Source: Myxococcota bacterium (lineage in GTDB: Bacteria > Myxococcota_A > UBA9160 > UBA6930). Taken from it: a stretch of 32,403 bases of DNA. Every line of letters starts with the position of its first letter. Within the stretch, counting starts at the first letter, position 1. A program made the translations under genes and the position numbers. The stretch covers positions 1 through 32,403 of the forward strand of contig JAHRAN010000041.1 of the NCBI GenBank assembly GCA_020027245.1, given 5' to 3'. Below are positions 1 through 9,153 of the stretch, one piece after another. The notes under the pieces were generated by a model. It saw nothing but the letters and a program-made list of their open reading frames with translations. It searched no databases and was not told the DNA's origin.

Positions 1-1742
1 CGCGCATCGGAACCCCATGCGAAGGTACGATGCGCGAAAGCGATCTCCAACCCGTAGCGGTCAAAGAGGAGCGGCCAGAGTTGCGCAACCTGCTCGCCCT
101 GCGTGATGGAGTTGCTCGCAACGAAGCCGACGCGCGGCGCTGAGCGATGTCCCCGCGGGGGGGGGGGCAACTGTGTGTATTCGCCAGCTTTAATGAACCA
201 CGCCGCAACATAATCGAGCGTGCCGCCACCTCCACCAAGACCGGCAATGCGATGCACCTGCGCGCGCTGCTCGTTGCTCTGATACTTCGCCCCGCCGAAC
301 GGCGGGTTGCCGAGGATGTATGAGCAGTCCCCGGGCGGCAGCACATCGGCCCAGTCGGTTTCGAGCGCGTCGGCGTGGTGAATGGTCGGCGATTTTTCGA
401 GCGGGATGCGCGTGAAGCTCTGCCCGAACTCGAGGCTGAGCTGGTTGTTCATGATGTGATCCATCATCCACAACGCCGTCTCGGCGATACGCACCGGGAA
501 TTCCTTGATCTCGATGCCGTAGAACTGGTCCACATCAATGCGCGACAGAATCTCCACGTTCAGTTCGCGCTGCTCCGTGAGTTCACGCAGAATTTCGATT
601 TCGAGCTTCCGAAGCTCCCGGTAGGCGATGATCAGAAAGTTCCCGCAGCCACAGGCCGGGTCGAAAAATTTCAACTTGCCGAGCCGCTCGTGAAACTTCC
701 GAAGCTCGGCGTGGCGACCGCTCTTGCGTTTTCTGATTCGCTCGAACTCGGCGCGCAGGTTGTCGAGAAACAGCGGGCCGATCACCTTCATGATGTTCTT
801 CTCGGTGGTGTAGTGCCCACCCGTCTGACGTCGCTCCACGGGATCCATCACCGATTGAAAGAGCGAGCCGAAGATGGCGGGCGAGACTTTGGACCAGTCG
901 AAGCGGCTGGCGGCGATGAGTTGCATGCGCATCTCGGAATCGAAGGCCGGGGTGCGCAGCACGCCATCGAAGAGATCGCCGTTCACATGAGGGAAGCGCG
1001 CGAGGTCTTCGTCGAGCTTCGTCTGCCGTTTATCTCCGTGTGTATTCAGCACCTGAAAGAGTTGGATCAAAAGCCCGCCGAGGTCAGAGCCGTCCTCCCT
1101 GGTGCGGTCGAGCAGAAAATCGAGAAACAAATCGCGCGGTTCGAAGATGCCGGTGTCGTCGGCGAACAGACAGAAGACGATGCGCACCAGAAGCCGCTCG
1201 AGATCGTGACCCGTATAACCGGAGTGCTCGAGCGCGTCGTGCAGCGCGCCGACGAGTTCTGCGGCGTCGTTGTTGACGGGGTCCTGGTCTTCGAAAGAGC
1301 GCCTTTCGAGGCCGAGGATGAAGCCGAATTTCTCGACATTATGCGGCAACTCCGGGAGCGCAAAGTGCGTTTCCTCGCGTTCGTCCCGGTCGAGCAACTC
1401 GAAGTTCTGAAAGTCGCAGAGCAGTTGGTAGCGCGGGCGTTCGCCTTCGGGCAGCGCGTCGAAGTACGAATCCGCCTGCTCGCGCGCTTTCTTGAGACTG
1501 CGCCCGGCGCTCTTTTGCTCGACGAGCAGTACGCCGGGCCAGAAGAGATCAATGTAACCGTGCGTGTTGTCGAGGCGCTCTACCTGCTCTTCGTAGCGCG
1601 CCACACTGCGGCGCTTCACACCGAAGATTTCGAAGAAGTCGTTGTAGAAGCTCTGCGTCTCGCTCTTTTCGCGGGTCGCACCTGCCCACTGCTTCGCAAA
1701 GGCAGCGGCGCGCGCGCGGATTTCGTTCCAGGACAGGCGCAT
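1..1742 (-). CDS. MmeI-like class I SAM-dependent DNA methyltransferase / single-chain restriction-modification protein (3' end outside window)
   Basis: Minus-strand frame not in the ORF track because it runs off the window. Translation MRLSWNEIRARAAAFAKQWAGATREKSETQSFYNDFFEIFGVKRRSVARYEEQV...; nuclease-like GYIDLFWPGVLLVEQKSAGR (D...ExK); methylase motifs FFDPACGCGNFL and ILGNPPFGGAKYQ; then VGFVASNSITQGEQVAQLWPLLFDRYGLEIAFAHRTFAWGSDA. Confidence 0.9.
   Translation of the reverse strand, partial: MRLSWNEIRARAAAFAKQWAGATREKSETQSFYNDFFEIFGVKRRSVARYEEQVERLDNTHGYIDLFWPGVLLVEQKSAGRSLKKAREQADSYFDALPEGERPRYQLLCDFQNFELLDRDEREETHFALPELPHNVEKFGFILGLERRSFEDQDPVNNDAAELVGALHDALEHSGYTGHDLERLLVRIVFCLFADDTGIFEPRDLFLDFLLDRTREDGSDLGGLLIQLFQVLNTHGDKRQTKLDEDLARFPHVNGDLFDGVLRTPAFDSEMRMQLIAASRFDWSKVSPAIFGSLFQSVMDPVERRQTGGHYTTEKNIMKVIGPLFLDNLRAEFERIRKRKSGRHAELRKFHERLGKLKFFDPACGCGNFLIIAYRELRKLEIEILRELTEQRELNVEILSRIDVDQFYGIEIKEFPVRIAETALWMMDHIMNNQLSLEFGQSFTRIPLEKSPTIHHADALETDWADVLPPGDCSYILGNPPFGGAKYQSNEQRAQVHRIAGLGGGGGTLDYVAAWFIKAGEYTQLPPPPRGHRSAPRVGFVASNSITQGEQVAQLWPLLFDRYGLEIAFAHRTFAWGSDA
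157..167 (-). repeat. 11-bp homopolymer (poly-C on coding strand) inside the MmeI-like ORF
   Basis: + strand ccccgcGGGGGGGGGGGcaactg. Coding strand TTG-C11-GCGGGG reads LPPPPRGHRSAPR and keeps upstream and downstream methylase frames joined. Confidence 0.9.
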
Positions 1743-1783
1743 TCGTCAGCGGCTCCGGTTGTGCGTCAGCGTTGGCCCCGGCC

Positions 1784-3361
1784 TCAGCCCGGCAGGGTCA
1801 GCAGTTCGTGGGCGCCGGTCATGCGCTCTTTGATGGGGATGCCGACGGGGCAGGCGCCGGCGCAGGGGGCGGGGCAGGTTGCGCAAAGTGCGGCATTGCG
1901 GTCGAGCTTTGCGTACAGGCGCATGGCCTCTTTCTCGTCGCCGTAGTCCTCGAAGTACATCCGGTGACGCAACACATCGTGGATGGGAAGTCCTTCGGGG
2001 CAACTCGAAAGGCACGCGCCGCAGTGCGGGCCGCAGTAGCTACCGGCAATCTGGCGGTCGTATTCGCCGAGCACCGCCACATCGTCGCTGCTGAGCGCGC
2101 CGCCGGAGGCGTGCAGGTACTCGTCCACGTGCTGATGCTTGTAGAAGGAGATCACCGCGGCGGAAACCAGCGGGTTCGAGAGCACCCAGCGCAGCGCGGC
2201 CTGACTGTAGGCCGAAGCGTGGTCGTGGAACGCGCCCAGGTTCTCGTGCTTCGCGCCCTTCAGCGTCTTCATCGCCACCACGCCCATGTCCTGCTCGCGC
2301 ACCGCGCGCTCGATCAGCGCGGGCAACTCCGGCCACGCGCCGTGGTGATAGGCGACCATCATCACATCGAAGCGGCCAGACTCGATGCCGGTGCGCACCA
2401 CCTCGACCAGATTCGGCGTGTGGGTCGAGAAGCCGAGGAAGCGCACCTTGCCCTCCTGCTTCAACTCGTCGAAAGCCTGATGAACATTCGGGTCGAGCAG
2501 GCGCGCGGTGGAATCGCAGGCGTGAATGTGCACCAGATCCACATAGTCGGTGCGAAGCCGCGTGAGGCTGCCCTCGACGGCCTCCTTGTAAGCGGCCACC
2601 GGCGCGCCGGCGCCGAGGTGTCCCCAGGGCGTGCAGAACTTGGTGGCCAGAAAGACGCGGTCGCGCTGGCCCTCGATGGCGGTGGCGATCGCACTCTCGC
2701 TGCCCGTCTCCGAATAATCCGGCGATGTGTCTATGTAGTTGACGCCGCGCTCGAGCGCCCGCTTCACGATGTCCGCACCGCTCTGCTCGCCAGTCAGCCG
2801 CCCGATGCGACCCGCACCGACGACAATGTCCGAAACCGGCCAGCCGCTGCGCCCGAGTCGCCGCGTCTGCCGGATGCGCGCGCCCTTCCACGCACTGAGA
2901 TGCTCGGGATGCGTGGGCACGACCTTCGCCTGAATGTTGCGGTTGACATCGAGCCAGCCGCTCGGCGCGCGTCCCCAACCGAATGCGCCGCGCAGGAACG
3001 CCGCGCCGCCGGTGAGCACCGCCGCGCCGAGGCCAGCGCCGACGGAGAGCAGGCCGCGGCGCGCCAGGTCTGCGCCCGCTCGGGGAGCGGCGTCGTCGGC
3101 GTCGTGGCGGCTTAGATGAAAAACGAGGGCGCCGCAGAACAGCGCCGCCGCCAGCATGCCGCCCGCGATATAGAAAAGCCCGGTCATCGCGTTTCGCCCG
3201 GCGATGCCGAGCTTTTCAAAGAGCGCGTGAATCCCGTTACCCAGCGGATATGCGCTCCAGTCGAGCCCGATGAAGAGCTCGTAAGCGAAGCCGCCGAGCA
3301 CGAAGAACCCGAACGCGGCGACACCCAAACACCAAGCGGCAAAGCGAGCAAAGCGAATCAT
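1784..3361 (-). CDS. Aldo/keto reductase with N-terminal membrane segments and C-terminal Fe-S (ferredoxin-like) Cys clusters
   Basis: AKR core GVNYIDTSPDYSETGSE, TDYVDLVHIHACDS, KVRFLGFSTH; C-terminal CGPHCGACLSSCPEG and CATCPAPCAGACPVG; hydrophobic N-terminus from MIRFARFAAWCLGVAAFGFFVLGG. Confidence 0.88.
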   Translation of the reverse strand: MIRFARFAAWCLGVAAFGFFVLGGFAYELFIGLDWSAYPLGNGIHALFEKLGIAGRNAMTGLFYIAGGMLAAALFCGALVFHLSRHDADDAAPRAGADLARRGLLSVGAGLGAAVLTGGAAFLRGAFGWGRAPSGWLDVNRNIQAKVVPTHPEHLSAWKGARIRQTRRLGRSGWPVSDIVVGAGRIGRLTGEQSGADIVKRALERGVNYIDTSPDYSETGSESAIATAIEGQRDRVFLATKFCTPWGHLGAGAPVAAYKEAVEGSLTRLRTDYVDLVHIHACDSTARLLDPNVHQAFDELKQEGKVRFLGFSTHTPNLVEVVRTGIESGRFDVMMVAYHHGAWPELPALIERAVREQDMGVVAMKTLKGAKHENLGAFHDHASAYSQAALRWVLSNPLVSAAVISFYKHQHVDEYLHASGGALSSDDVAVLGEYDRQIAGSYCGPHCGACLSSCPEGLPIHDVLRHRMYFEDYGDEKEAMRLYAKLDRNAALCATCPAPCAGACPVGIPIKERMTGAHELLTLPG

Positions 3362-3420
3362 CGGGAATCCTCCTGCGCTGAGCATAGAGCTTTCGGACGG
3401 GTTGTGGTTGCGGACGCGAG

Positions 3421-4221
3421 CTAGCCGCTGCGCGCGTCGAGCAGGGGAACGGCGGCGGCCAGCGGGTCGGCGGCGGTGGGGTTGATGACGACCCAGGCGT
3501 CGCAGTCGCCGCCACCGCCGCCACCCGGCTTTGCGCTGCGGCTGAGTTGCGCGGCCTCGCCGGTGTGGGCGCTCTGCCCTTGCCGGCCGCGCGCCGCGCA
3601 GGCCTGGTAATAGGGCGTGGCGTCGCAGCCGGCTTCGAGCAGCACGCCGAGTTCGAGTTCGGCCGCGCGCCGCAGGCCTGCCACCGTCCGCGCGCCCACC
3701 CAGAGCGGCGGGCCGCCGGGCCTTTGCGGCTTCGGGTGAACATCGGTGTCCGCAAACGAGAAGTGCTCCCCCGCAAAGCGCAGCGGCGCATCATTGAAAG
3801 CCGCGCGCAAAATCGTCACCGCCTCCTCGAAGCGCTTGCCGCGCGCACCCGCACCCACTTCAAGGCCGAAGCCGGCCTGCACTCCGCGCTCGGCGCCGAG
3901 TCCGATGCCGAGTTCGAAACGCCCGTCGGAGAGGCCGTCCACGGTGGCCGCATCCTCGGCCACGCGCAGCGGGTGATGCAGCGCGAGCGGCAGCACGGCG
4001 GTGGCGATGGCGATGCGCGTTGTCGCAGCGGCGATCGCCGCGCAAACTGGCAGGGCCGCCGGCACACCGCCGTCACCCAGACGCTCGGGCACGGCAAAGA
4101 GATCGAAGCCGCGCTCTTCGGCCAGCCGCGCAAGCTCGACGAGACGCGGCAGCAGCGCGGGGTCGTTCCCCGAATGCACAACCGGCCGCACACCGACACG
4201 CCGCCAACGCCTCGTAGTCAA
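3421..4221 (-). CDS. LLM-class flavin-dependent oxidoreductase
   Basis: RVGVRPVVHSGNDPALLPRLVELARLAEERGFDLFAVPERLGD...RIAIATAVLPLALHHPLRVAEDAATVDGLSDGRFELGIGLG. TTG start at 4221 preferred (GGAGG upstream); the tracked ORF start at 4377 would read through palindromic repeats. Confidence 0.82.
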   Translation of the reverse strand: MTTRRWRRVGVRPVVHSGNDPALLPRLVELARLAEERGFDLFAVPERLGDGGVPAALPVCAAIAAATTRIAIATAVLPLALHHPLRVAEDAATVDGLSDGRFELGIGLGAERGVQAGFGLEVGAGARGKRFEEAVTILRAAFNDAPLRFAGEHFSFADTDVHPKPQRPGGPPLWVGARTVAGLRRAAELELGVLLEAGCDATPYYQACAARGRQGQSAHTGEAAQLSRSAKPGGGGGGDCDAWVVINPTAADPLAAAVPLLDARSG

Positions 4222-4230
4222 AACGCCTCC

Positions 4231-4339
4231 CGGGGGTGCTGACGCGCCCCGCCCATCCCGTTGACCGCGCCGAGCGGCTGACCGGGGCGCTTGCGCGCCC
4301 CGTCCCACCTTGTTGACCGCGCCGAGCCGCTGTCGGAAG
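4231..4339 (+). repeat. Palindromic repeat family, locus 1 (two units, period 52 bp)
   Basis: ...GCCCATCCCGTTGACCGCGCCGAGCGGCTGACC GGGGCGCTTGCGCGCCCC GTCCCACCTTGTTGACCGCGCCGAGCCGCTGTCGGAAG; TTGACC at 4261 and 4313. Confidence 0.75.
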
Positions 4340-4365
4340 TGCTGGCGCCAAACCATCCAACTTTT

Positions 4366-4509
4366 GAGAACCCTCACTCTAACCCTCTACCAAAGGGAGA
4401 GGGAACCGAACCTTAATGGGGCGGCGGTTTTGTCTCTTGTTCCCCTCTCCCTCCGGGAGAGGGGTTAGGGGAGAGGGTTCTTAAGGTTGGGGAGGGGCGA
4501 AGCCCCTCC
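4366..4509. repeat. Composite intergenic palindromic (MITE-like) element, copy 1
   Basis: GAGAACCCTCACTCTAACCCTCT...GGGAGAGGG...CCCTCTCCCTCCGGGAGAGGGG...GGGGAGAGGGTTCTTAAGGTTGGGGAGGGGCGAAGCCCCTCC: inverted termini, internal hairpins, trailing GGAGGGGCGAAGCCCCTCC hairpin. Confidence 0.75.
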
Positions 4510-4579
4510 GGGCGGGTGCAGCCCGCCGGGGCTACGCTCTTTGGTCACACGCCCCAGCCTTTCGCGCCCGGGATGAACG

Positions 4580-5053
4580 ATGGCCGAGCCGCTGCACATC
4601 TCCGATCTGGAAGCGCTGCGCGACATCGTCGGCAGGGAGCTTCCGCCCGCTGACTGGCTCACGATAACGCAGCAGCGCATTGACCGCTTTGCGGAGGCGA
4701 CCGACGACAGGCAGTGGATCCACACCGACCCGGAGCGCGCGCGGCGCGAGTCGCCATACGGAACCACCATCGCCCACGGCCACCTGACCATGTCGCTGAT
4801 GCCGATGATGCTCGCGCAGATCATCCAGGTGCAGGCGCGGATGCTGGTGAACCCGGGTGTCGAGCGGGTGCGGCTGCGCGCACCGGTGAAGTGCGGCGAC
4901 CGCGTGCGCATGCACGCCAAGCTGACCGCGCTGCGCACGGTTCCGGGCGGCGGCGTGCGCGCCAGGTTCCGCGTCTCCTTCGAGATCGAGGGCGAAAGCC
5001 GGCCCGCCGCCTTCGGCGATGTGCTGCTGGTCTACTACCTCGAGGCGGGCTGA
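4580..5053 (+). CDS. MaoC-like (hot-dog fold) dehydratase family protein
   Basis: ITQQRIDRFAEATDDRQWIHTDPERARRESPYGTTIAHGHLTMSLMP is a characteristic MaoC/R-specific hydratase motif. Confidence 0.9.
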   Translation: MAEPLHISDLEALRDIVGRELPPADWLTITQQRIDRFAEATDDRQWIHTDPERARRESPYGTTIAHGHLTMSLMPMMLAQIIQVQARMLVNPGVERVRLRAPVKCGDRVRMHAKLTALRTVPGGGVRARFRVSFEIEGESRPAAFGDVLLVYYLEAG

Positions 5054-6723
5054 TGGCGAAGGGGAGCACGGTGAAGCTCGGGATCGCGCAGTTGAATCCG
5101 ACGGTTGGCGATCTGGCCGGCAACCGCCGCCTGATTGAAGACGCGGCGCGGCGCGCGGCGGCGGCGGGGTGCGACCTCGCGCTGTTTCCCGAACTCGCGC
5201 TCCCGGGCTATCCGCCGCTCGATCTCCTCGAGCGCGACGACTTCGTGCGCGATCAGTTGCGCGAACTCGCCGCGCTCGAACAGTTGACGGCGCATCTCGG
5301 CGACACCGCGCTGCTGCTCGGCGCGGCGCTGCCAGCCAGCGGCCGCGGCGGCAAGCGACTTCAGAACGCGGCGCTGCTGCTTCAGGGCGGCGAGCGGCGC
5401 GCGCATCAGGCAAAAACGCTTTTACCCAGTTACGATGTGTTCGACGAGAAGCGCTACTTCATCCCCGCCGAAACCGTCACGCCTGTTGAACTCGGCGCGC
5501 TGCGGCTTGGGATGAGCGTCTGCGAAGACGCCTGGGTGGACGCGGTCGGTTACCCGAGCGACCCGATCACCGAGCTTTCGCAGGCGGGCGCCGGGCTGAT
5601 TGCGAACCTGTCGGCGTCGCCCTGGCACCTCGGCAAACCGGAAGCGCGGCGTCGTCTCTTTGCGGAACTCGCCGCGAAACACGGCGTGCCGATTGCGTTC
5701 GCCAATCAGGTCGGCGGCAACGACGAACTCATTTTCGACGGCGGCTCCTTCGTGGTGGATGCGCGCGGCCGGCTCGTCAAAGCGCTGCCGCTCTTCGAGC
5801 CTGCGCTCGAAGTCATCACCCTCGATCTGGAAACGCCGGGTGAGGGTGAAGAAATCCTGCCCGGCGATGCGGAGGACATCGCCCAGCTCGCCGCCGCGCT
5901 GCAGCTCGGCATCCGCGACTATTTTTGCAAACAGAAGCTGCCGCCGCGCGCCGTGGTCGGGCTCTCGGGCGGCATAGATTCTGCGGTCACGGCCTGGCTC
6001 GCCGCCACAGCACTCGGCCCCGAAAACGTACTCGGCATCGCCATGCCCGGCCCCTACTCATCGAAGCACAGCATCGAGGACGCAATCGCCCTCGCTGAAA
6101 AACTCGGCATCGAGTTGCGCCGCGCCGACATCCGCCCCGTTTATGAAAGCTACCGGGACATTTTCGCCACGCTGTTCGGCGCGCGCGAAGACTACGGCCT
6201 GGCGCAGCAGAACATTCAGAGCCGCATTCGCGGCGCGCTTTTGATGGCGGCGTCCAACGCGGAGGGCCGGCTGGTGCTGGCCACCGGCAACAAGAGCGAA
6301 CTTTCGGTTGGTTACTGCACCTTGTATGGCGATACCGTCGGTGGTCTCGCGGTGCTGGGCGATGTGTACAAGCGCGATGTCTATGCGCTGGCGCGCTACG
6401 CGAACCGGGAGCGCGAGCAGATTCCGCGCCGCAGCCTCGACAAAGCGCCCTCCGCCGAGCTGGCGCCCGGCCAACTCGACAGCGACGACCTGCCCGAATA
6501 CGCGGTGCTCGACGCCGTGCTGCATCAGGCCATCGAGGGCGGGCTCGGCGCCGCCGAGATCACCCCGCCCGAGGGCGCGAGCGCTGCACAGGCCCGCGAG
6601 ATTGTGCGGCGTCTCGACCGCAACGAATACAAGCGGCGTCAGGCGCCGCTGGTGCTGCGCGTTTCCGAAAAAGCCTTCGGGGGAGGGCGACGACTCCCGA
6701 TCGCCCAGCGCTACGCCTTGTAG
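5053..6723 (+). CDS. nadE: Glutamine-dependent NAD+ synthetase
   Basis: N-terminal nitrilase/amidase domain (LGIAQLNPTVGDLAGN, LFPELALPGYPP) plus synthetase domain (VVGLSGGIDSAVTAWLA, LVLATGNKSELSVGYCTLYGD). ATG overlaps upstream stop (TGATG). Confidence 0.96.
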   Translation: MAKGSTVKLGIAQLNPTVGDLAGNRRLIEDAARRAAAAGCDLALFPELALPGYPPLDLLERDDFVRDQLRELAALEQLTAHLGDTALLLGAALPASGRGGKRLQNAALLLQGGERRAHQAKTLLPSYDVFDEKRYFIPAETVTPVELGALRLGMSVCEDAWVDAVGYPSDPITELSQAGAGLIANLSASPWHLGKPEARRRLFAELAAKHGVPIAFANQVGGNDELIFDGGSFVVDARGRLVKALPLFEPALEVITLDLETPGEGEEILPGDAEDIAQLAAALQLGIRDYFCKQKLPPRAVVGLSGGIDSAVTAWLAATALGPENVLGIAMPGPYSSKHSIEDAIALAEKLGIELRRADIRPVYESYRDIFATLFGAREDYGLAQQNIQSRIRGALLMAASNAEGRLVLATGNKSELSVGYCTLYGDTVGGLAVLGDVYKRDVYALARYANREREQIPRRSLDKAPSAELAPGQLDSDDLPEYAVLDAVLHQAIEGGLGAAEITPPEGASAAQAREIVRRLDRNEYKRRQAPLVLRVSEKAFGGGRRLPIAQRYAL

Positions 6724-6740
6724 CTACGCCACGCCGGCAT

Positions 6741-7220
6741 TCACCCCGCCGGTTCGGAGACGGCGCGGACGTGCTCGGCGCGCGCGCCGCGCGGGCTCTC
6801 CTGGGTGACATACTCGACCGTGTCGCCCTCGCTCATCGCATCGTAGTCGCCGCTGTTCATGCCGGAGCGATGAAAGAAAACCTCTTTGCCATTTTCACCC
6901 CGGATAAAACCGAAGCCGCGGTCGCGCACCATTTTCTTGATCTTGCCCTTCGAGCGCGGGCCGGTGGGCGCCGGTGCGGGGCCAGCGCCGTAGCGGCCAC
7001 GGCCCCGCCCGCGGCCACGACGCGGGTCGCTGTAGCGGTCGCCGAGTACGAACTCGGCCTGAAACAGACTCGCGGGAACCGTCAACGGCTCGTGCCCCTC
7101 GGCCTCGGCTTCGAGCAGCACCTCGCAGGCCTTCGCATCCACATCCACCACCGTGTAGCGCAGACGGGTGTTCTTGTGCGTGCACTGCGCGCCAGCTTCG
7201 ATTTCGTCGAGCGCAATCAT
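6741..7220 (-). CDS. Cold-shock-domain protein with extra N-terminal domain and RG-rich linker
   Basis: GKIKKMVRDRGFGFIRGENGKEVFFHRSGM (CSD); RRGRGRGRGRYG linker; N-terminal MIALDEIEAGAQCTHKNTRLRYTVVDVDAKACEVLLEAEAEG. Confidence 0.85.
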   Translation of the reverse strand: MIALDEIEAGAQCTHKNTRLRYTVVDVDAKACEVLLEAEAEGHEPLTVPASLFQAEFVLGDRYSDPRRGRGRGRGRYGAGPAPAPTGPRSKGKIKKMVRDRGFGFIRGENGKEVFFHRSGMNSGDYDAMSEGDTVEYVTQESPRGARAEHVRAVSEPAG

Positions 7221-7329
7221 GGCGCCCTCCCATGTTTCGCTCGCGTCGCGGCCAGTGGCGGGCTGCGAGAAGTACCGGCCGTGGCGTCGGATTCCGGGCG
7301 ACGCACTTTAGGGAATCGCCCGGGGAGCG

Positions 7330-7896
7330 TCAAACGGCGCTGCGGGCGAGCCAGCGCCCGACGCCGTGCACCAGCAGGCCCGCCGCAAGTGCGAGCAGCA
7401 GCGAAAGCGCGTAGCGCAGCAACGCGAAACGCGGGCCGAGGATGGGCAACTCCCAGGCCAGCAAGCGGTGCACGGAGAGCAGCGACCAGGCCACGAGAAA
7501 GGCGATCACCGGGCCGGGCGCCGCGCCGGAGCGCAGCAGCGTGAGTGCGATGGGCATCGAGACGAAGGGGCCCGAGGGTGTGATGGCGCCGGCGAAGGTA
7601 GCGAGTGCGATGCCCCGCAAACCGGCCTCGCGCCCGAGGCTCTGCTCGACAAGGCCTTGCGGCAGCAGCGTGCTGATGAACCCCGCGGCCAGAAACGAGA
7701 CGACGATCAGCAGGCCGAAGCGCAGCAGCAACCCAACGCCCTCGCCGAAGCCTGCGGACAAGAGGGCGCTGCCGCCACGCCAGTGCGCGAGGGCCATCAG
7801 CGCAAGCAGCAGACCAAGCAGAAACAAAAGCTGCGGCTCGAAGATTCTGCGGTTCCTCCAGCCCTCCGCGCGCGCGGGTGTGGCGTTCATCCCCAC
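7330..7896 (-). CDS. Predicted permease (ArsP/PF03773-like), multi-span membrane protein
   Basis: Multiple hydrophobic segments; FVSFLAAGFISTLLPQG-like and FAGAITPSGPFVSMPIALTLLRSGAAPGPVIAFLVAWSLLS motif typical of the family. Confidence 0.75.
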   Translation of the reverse strand: MGMNATPARAEGWRNRRIFEPQLLFLLGLLLALMALAHWRGGSALLSAGFGEGVGLLLRFGLLIVVSFLAAGFISTLLPQGLVEQSLGREAGLRGIALATFAGAITPSGPFVSMPIALTLLRSGAAPGPVIAFLVAWSLLSVHRLLAWELPILGPRFALLRYALSLLLALAAGLLVHGVGRWLARSAV

Positions 7897-7929
7897 AAGA
7901 TACCGTGGCGAAGGCGCGGCGCCGCGCCG

Positions 7930-9096
7930 TTACAGCGCGCGCAACCCGGTCAGGTGTTCGCCGAGGATCAGGGTGTGGATGTCGTGGGTGCCCTCGTAGG
8001 TGCGCACGGTTTCGAGGTTCATCATGTGGCGCATGGACTGGTAGTCGTCCACGATGCCGTTGGCGCCGAGCAGGTCGCGCGCGCCACGCGCAATGGTGAG
8101 CGCCACGTCCACGTTGTTGCGCTTGGCCATGCTCACCATCGTCGGCGTGAGCAAGTCCTTGTCCTTGAGCCGCCCGAGGCGCAGAGCCAGAAGCTGCGCC
8201 TTGGTGATTTCGGTGAACATGTCGGCGAGCCGGGCTTGCGTGAGTTGTTTGCCCGCGAGCGGGCCGCCCTGCACCATGCGCTCGCGCGTGTATTCGACCG
8301 CCTCCTCGAAGCAGGCCATCGCCGCGCCGATGGCGCCCCAGGCGATGCCGTAGCGCGCCTGCGTCAGACACGAGAGCGGCGCCTTCATGCCCAGGGCATC
8401 CGGCAGCCGGTCGGCCTCGTCGAGCGCTACGTCCTTGAAGTAGAGCTCGCTGGTCACCGAAGCGCGCAGTGAGAATTTGCCCTTGATGTCCGGCGCCTCG
8501 AAACCGGGTGCGCCCTTCTCGACCAGAAAGCCGCGCACGCCGTCGTCGGTTTGCGCCCAGACGATGGCCACATCCGCAAGCGAGCCGTTGGTGATCCAGC
8601 GCTTGCTGCCGTTCAACACCCAGCCGCCGCCCCGCCGTTCGGCGCGGCTGCGCATGCCCTGGGCGAAGCTGCCGAAGTCGGGCTCGGTCAGACCGAAGCA
8701 GCCGATGGCCTCGCCCGCCGCCATCTGTGGCAGCCACTTCTCTCGCTGCGCGTCTGTGCCGTAGCGGTGAATCGGGTACATGCAAAGCGAGCCCTGCACG
8801 CTGGCGAAGGAGCGCAGGCCCGAGTCGCCGCGCTCGAGTTCCTGCATCACCAGCCCGTAGGCCACGTTGTTCATGCCGGCGCAGCCGTAGCCCTCGAGGT
8901 TCGCGCCGAAGAGGCCGAGTTCGGCGATCTGCGGGACCAGCTCCATCGGGAACGAGCCGTCGCGCCGGATGTGCTGCTGAATGCGCGGCAGGAACTCGCT
9001 GCTGACCCAGGCGCGCACGGTGTCGCGCGCGAGGCGCTCTTCGCTCTCGAGTTCCTCGTCGAGGAGCAGAAAGTCCGCGCCCTGAAAATCGCCCAC
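7930..9096 (-). CDS. Acyl-CoA dehydrogenase, glutaryl-CoA dehydrogenase-like
   Basis: FGLTEPDFGSFAQGM, GWVLNGSKRWITNGSLADVAIVWAQ, YEGTHDIHTLILGEHLTG. Confidence 0.9.
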   Translation of the reverse strand: MGDFQGADFLLLDEELESEERLARDTVRAWVSSEFLPRIQQHIRRDGSFPMELVPQIAELGLFGANLEGYGCAGMNNVAYGLVMQELERGDSGLRSFASVQGSLCMYPIHRYGTDAQREKWLPQMAAGEAIGCFGLTEPDFGSFAQGMRSRAERRGGGWVLNGSKRWITNGSLADVAIVWAQTDDGVRGFLVEKGAPGFEAPDIKGKFSLRASVTSELYFKDVALDEADRLPDALGMKAPLSCLTQARYGIAWGAIGAAMACFEEAVEYTRERMVQGGPLAGKQLTQARLADMFTEITKAQLLALRLGRLKDKDLLTPTMVSMAKRNNVDVALTIARGARDLLGANGIVDDYQSMRHMMNLETVRTYEGTHDIHTLILGEHLTGLRAL

Positions 9097-9153
9097 CGCT
9101 TACCTCCAAGTCGGCGCAAGCGTAGCGGCGGGCTCCGCCCACCGGCAGACCTC

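Noticed and set aside
375-1946. 523-aa plus-strand ORF
   Set aside because: Antisense to the MmeI-like methylase frame, which has clear catalytic motifs; long antisense ORFs are expected at high GC.
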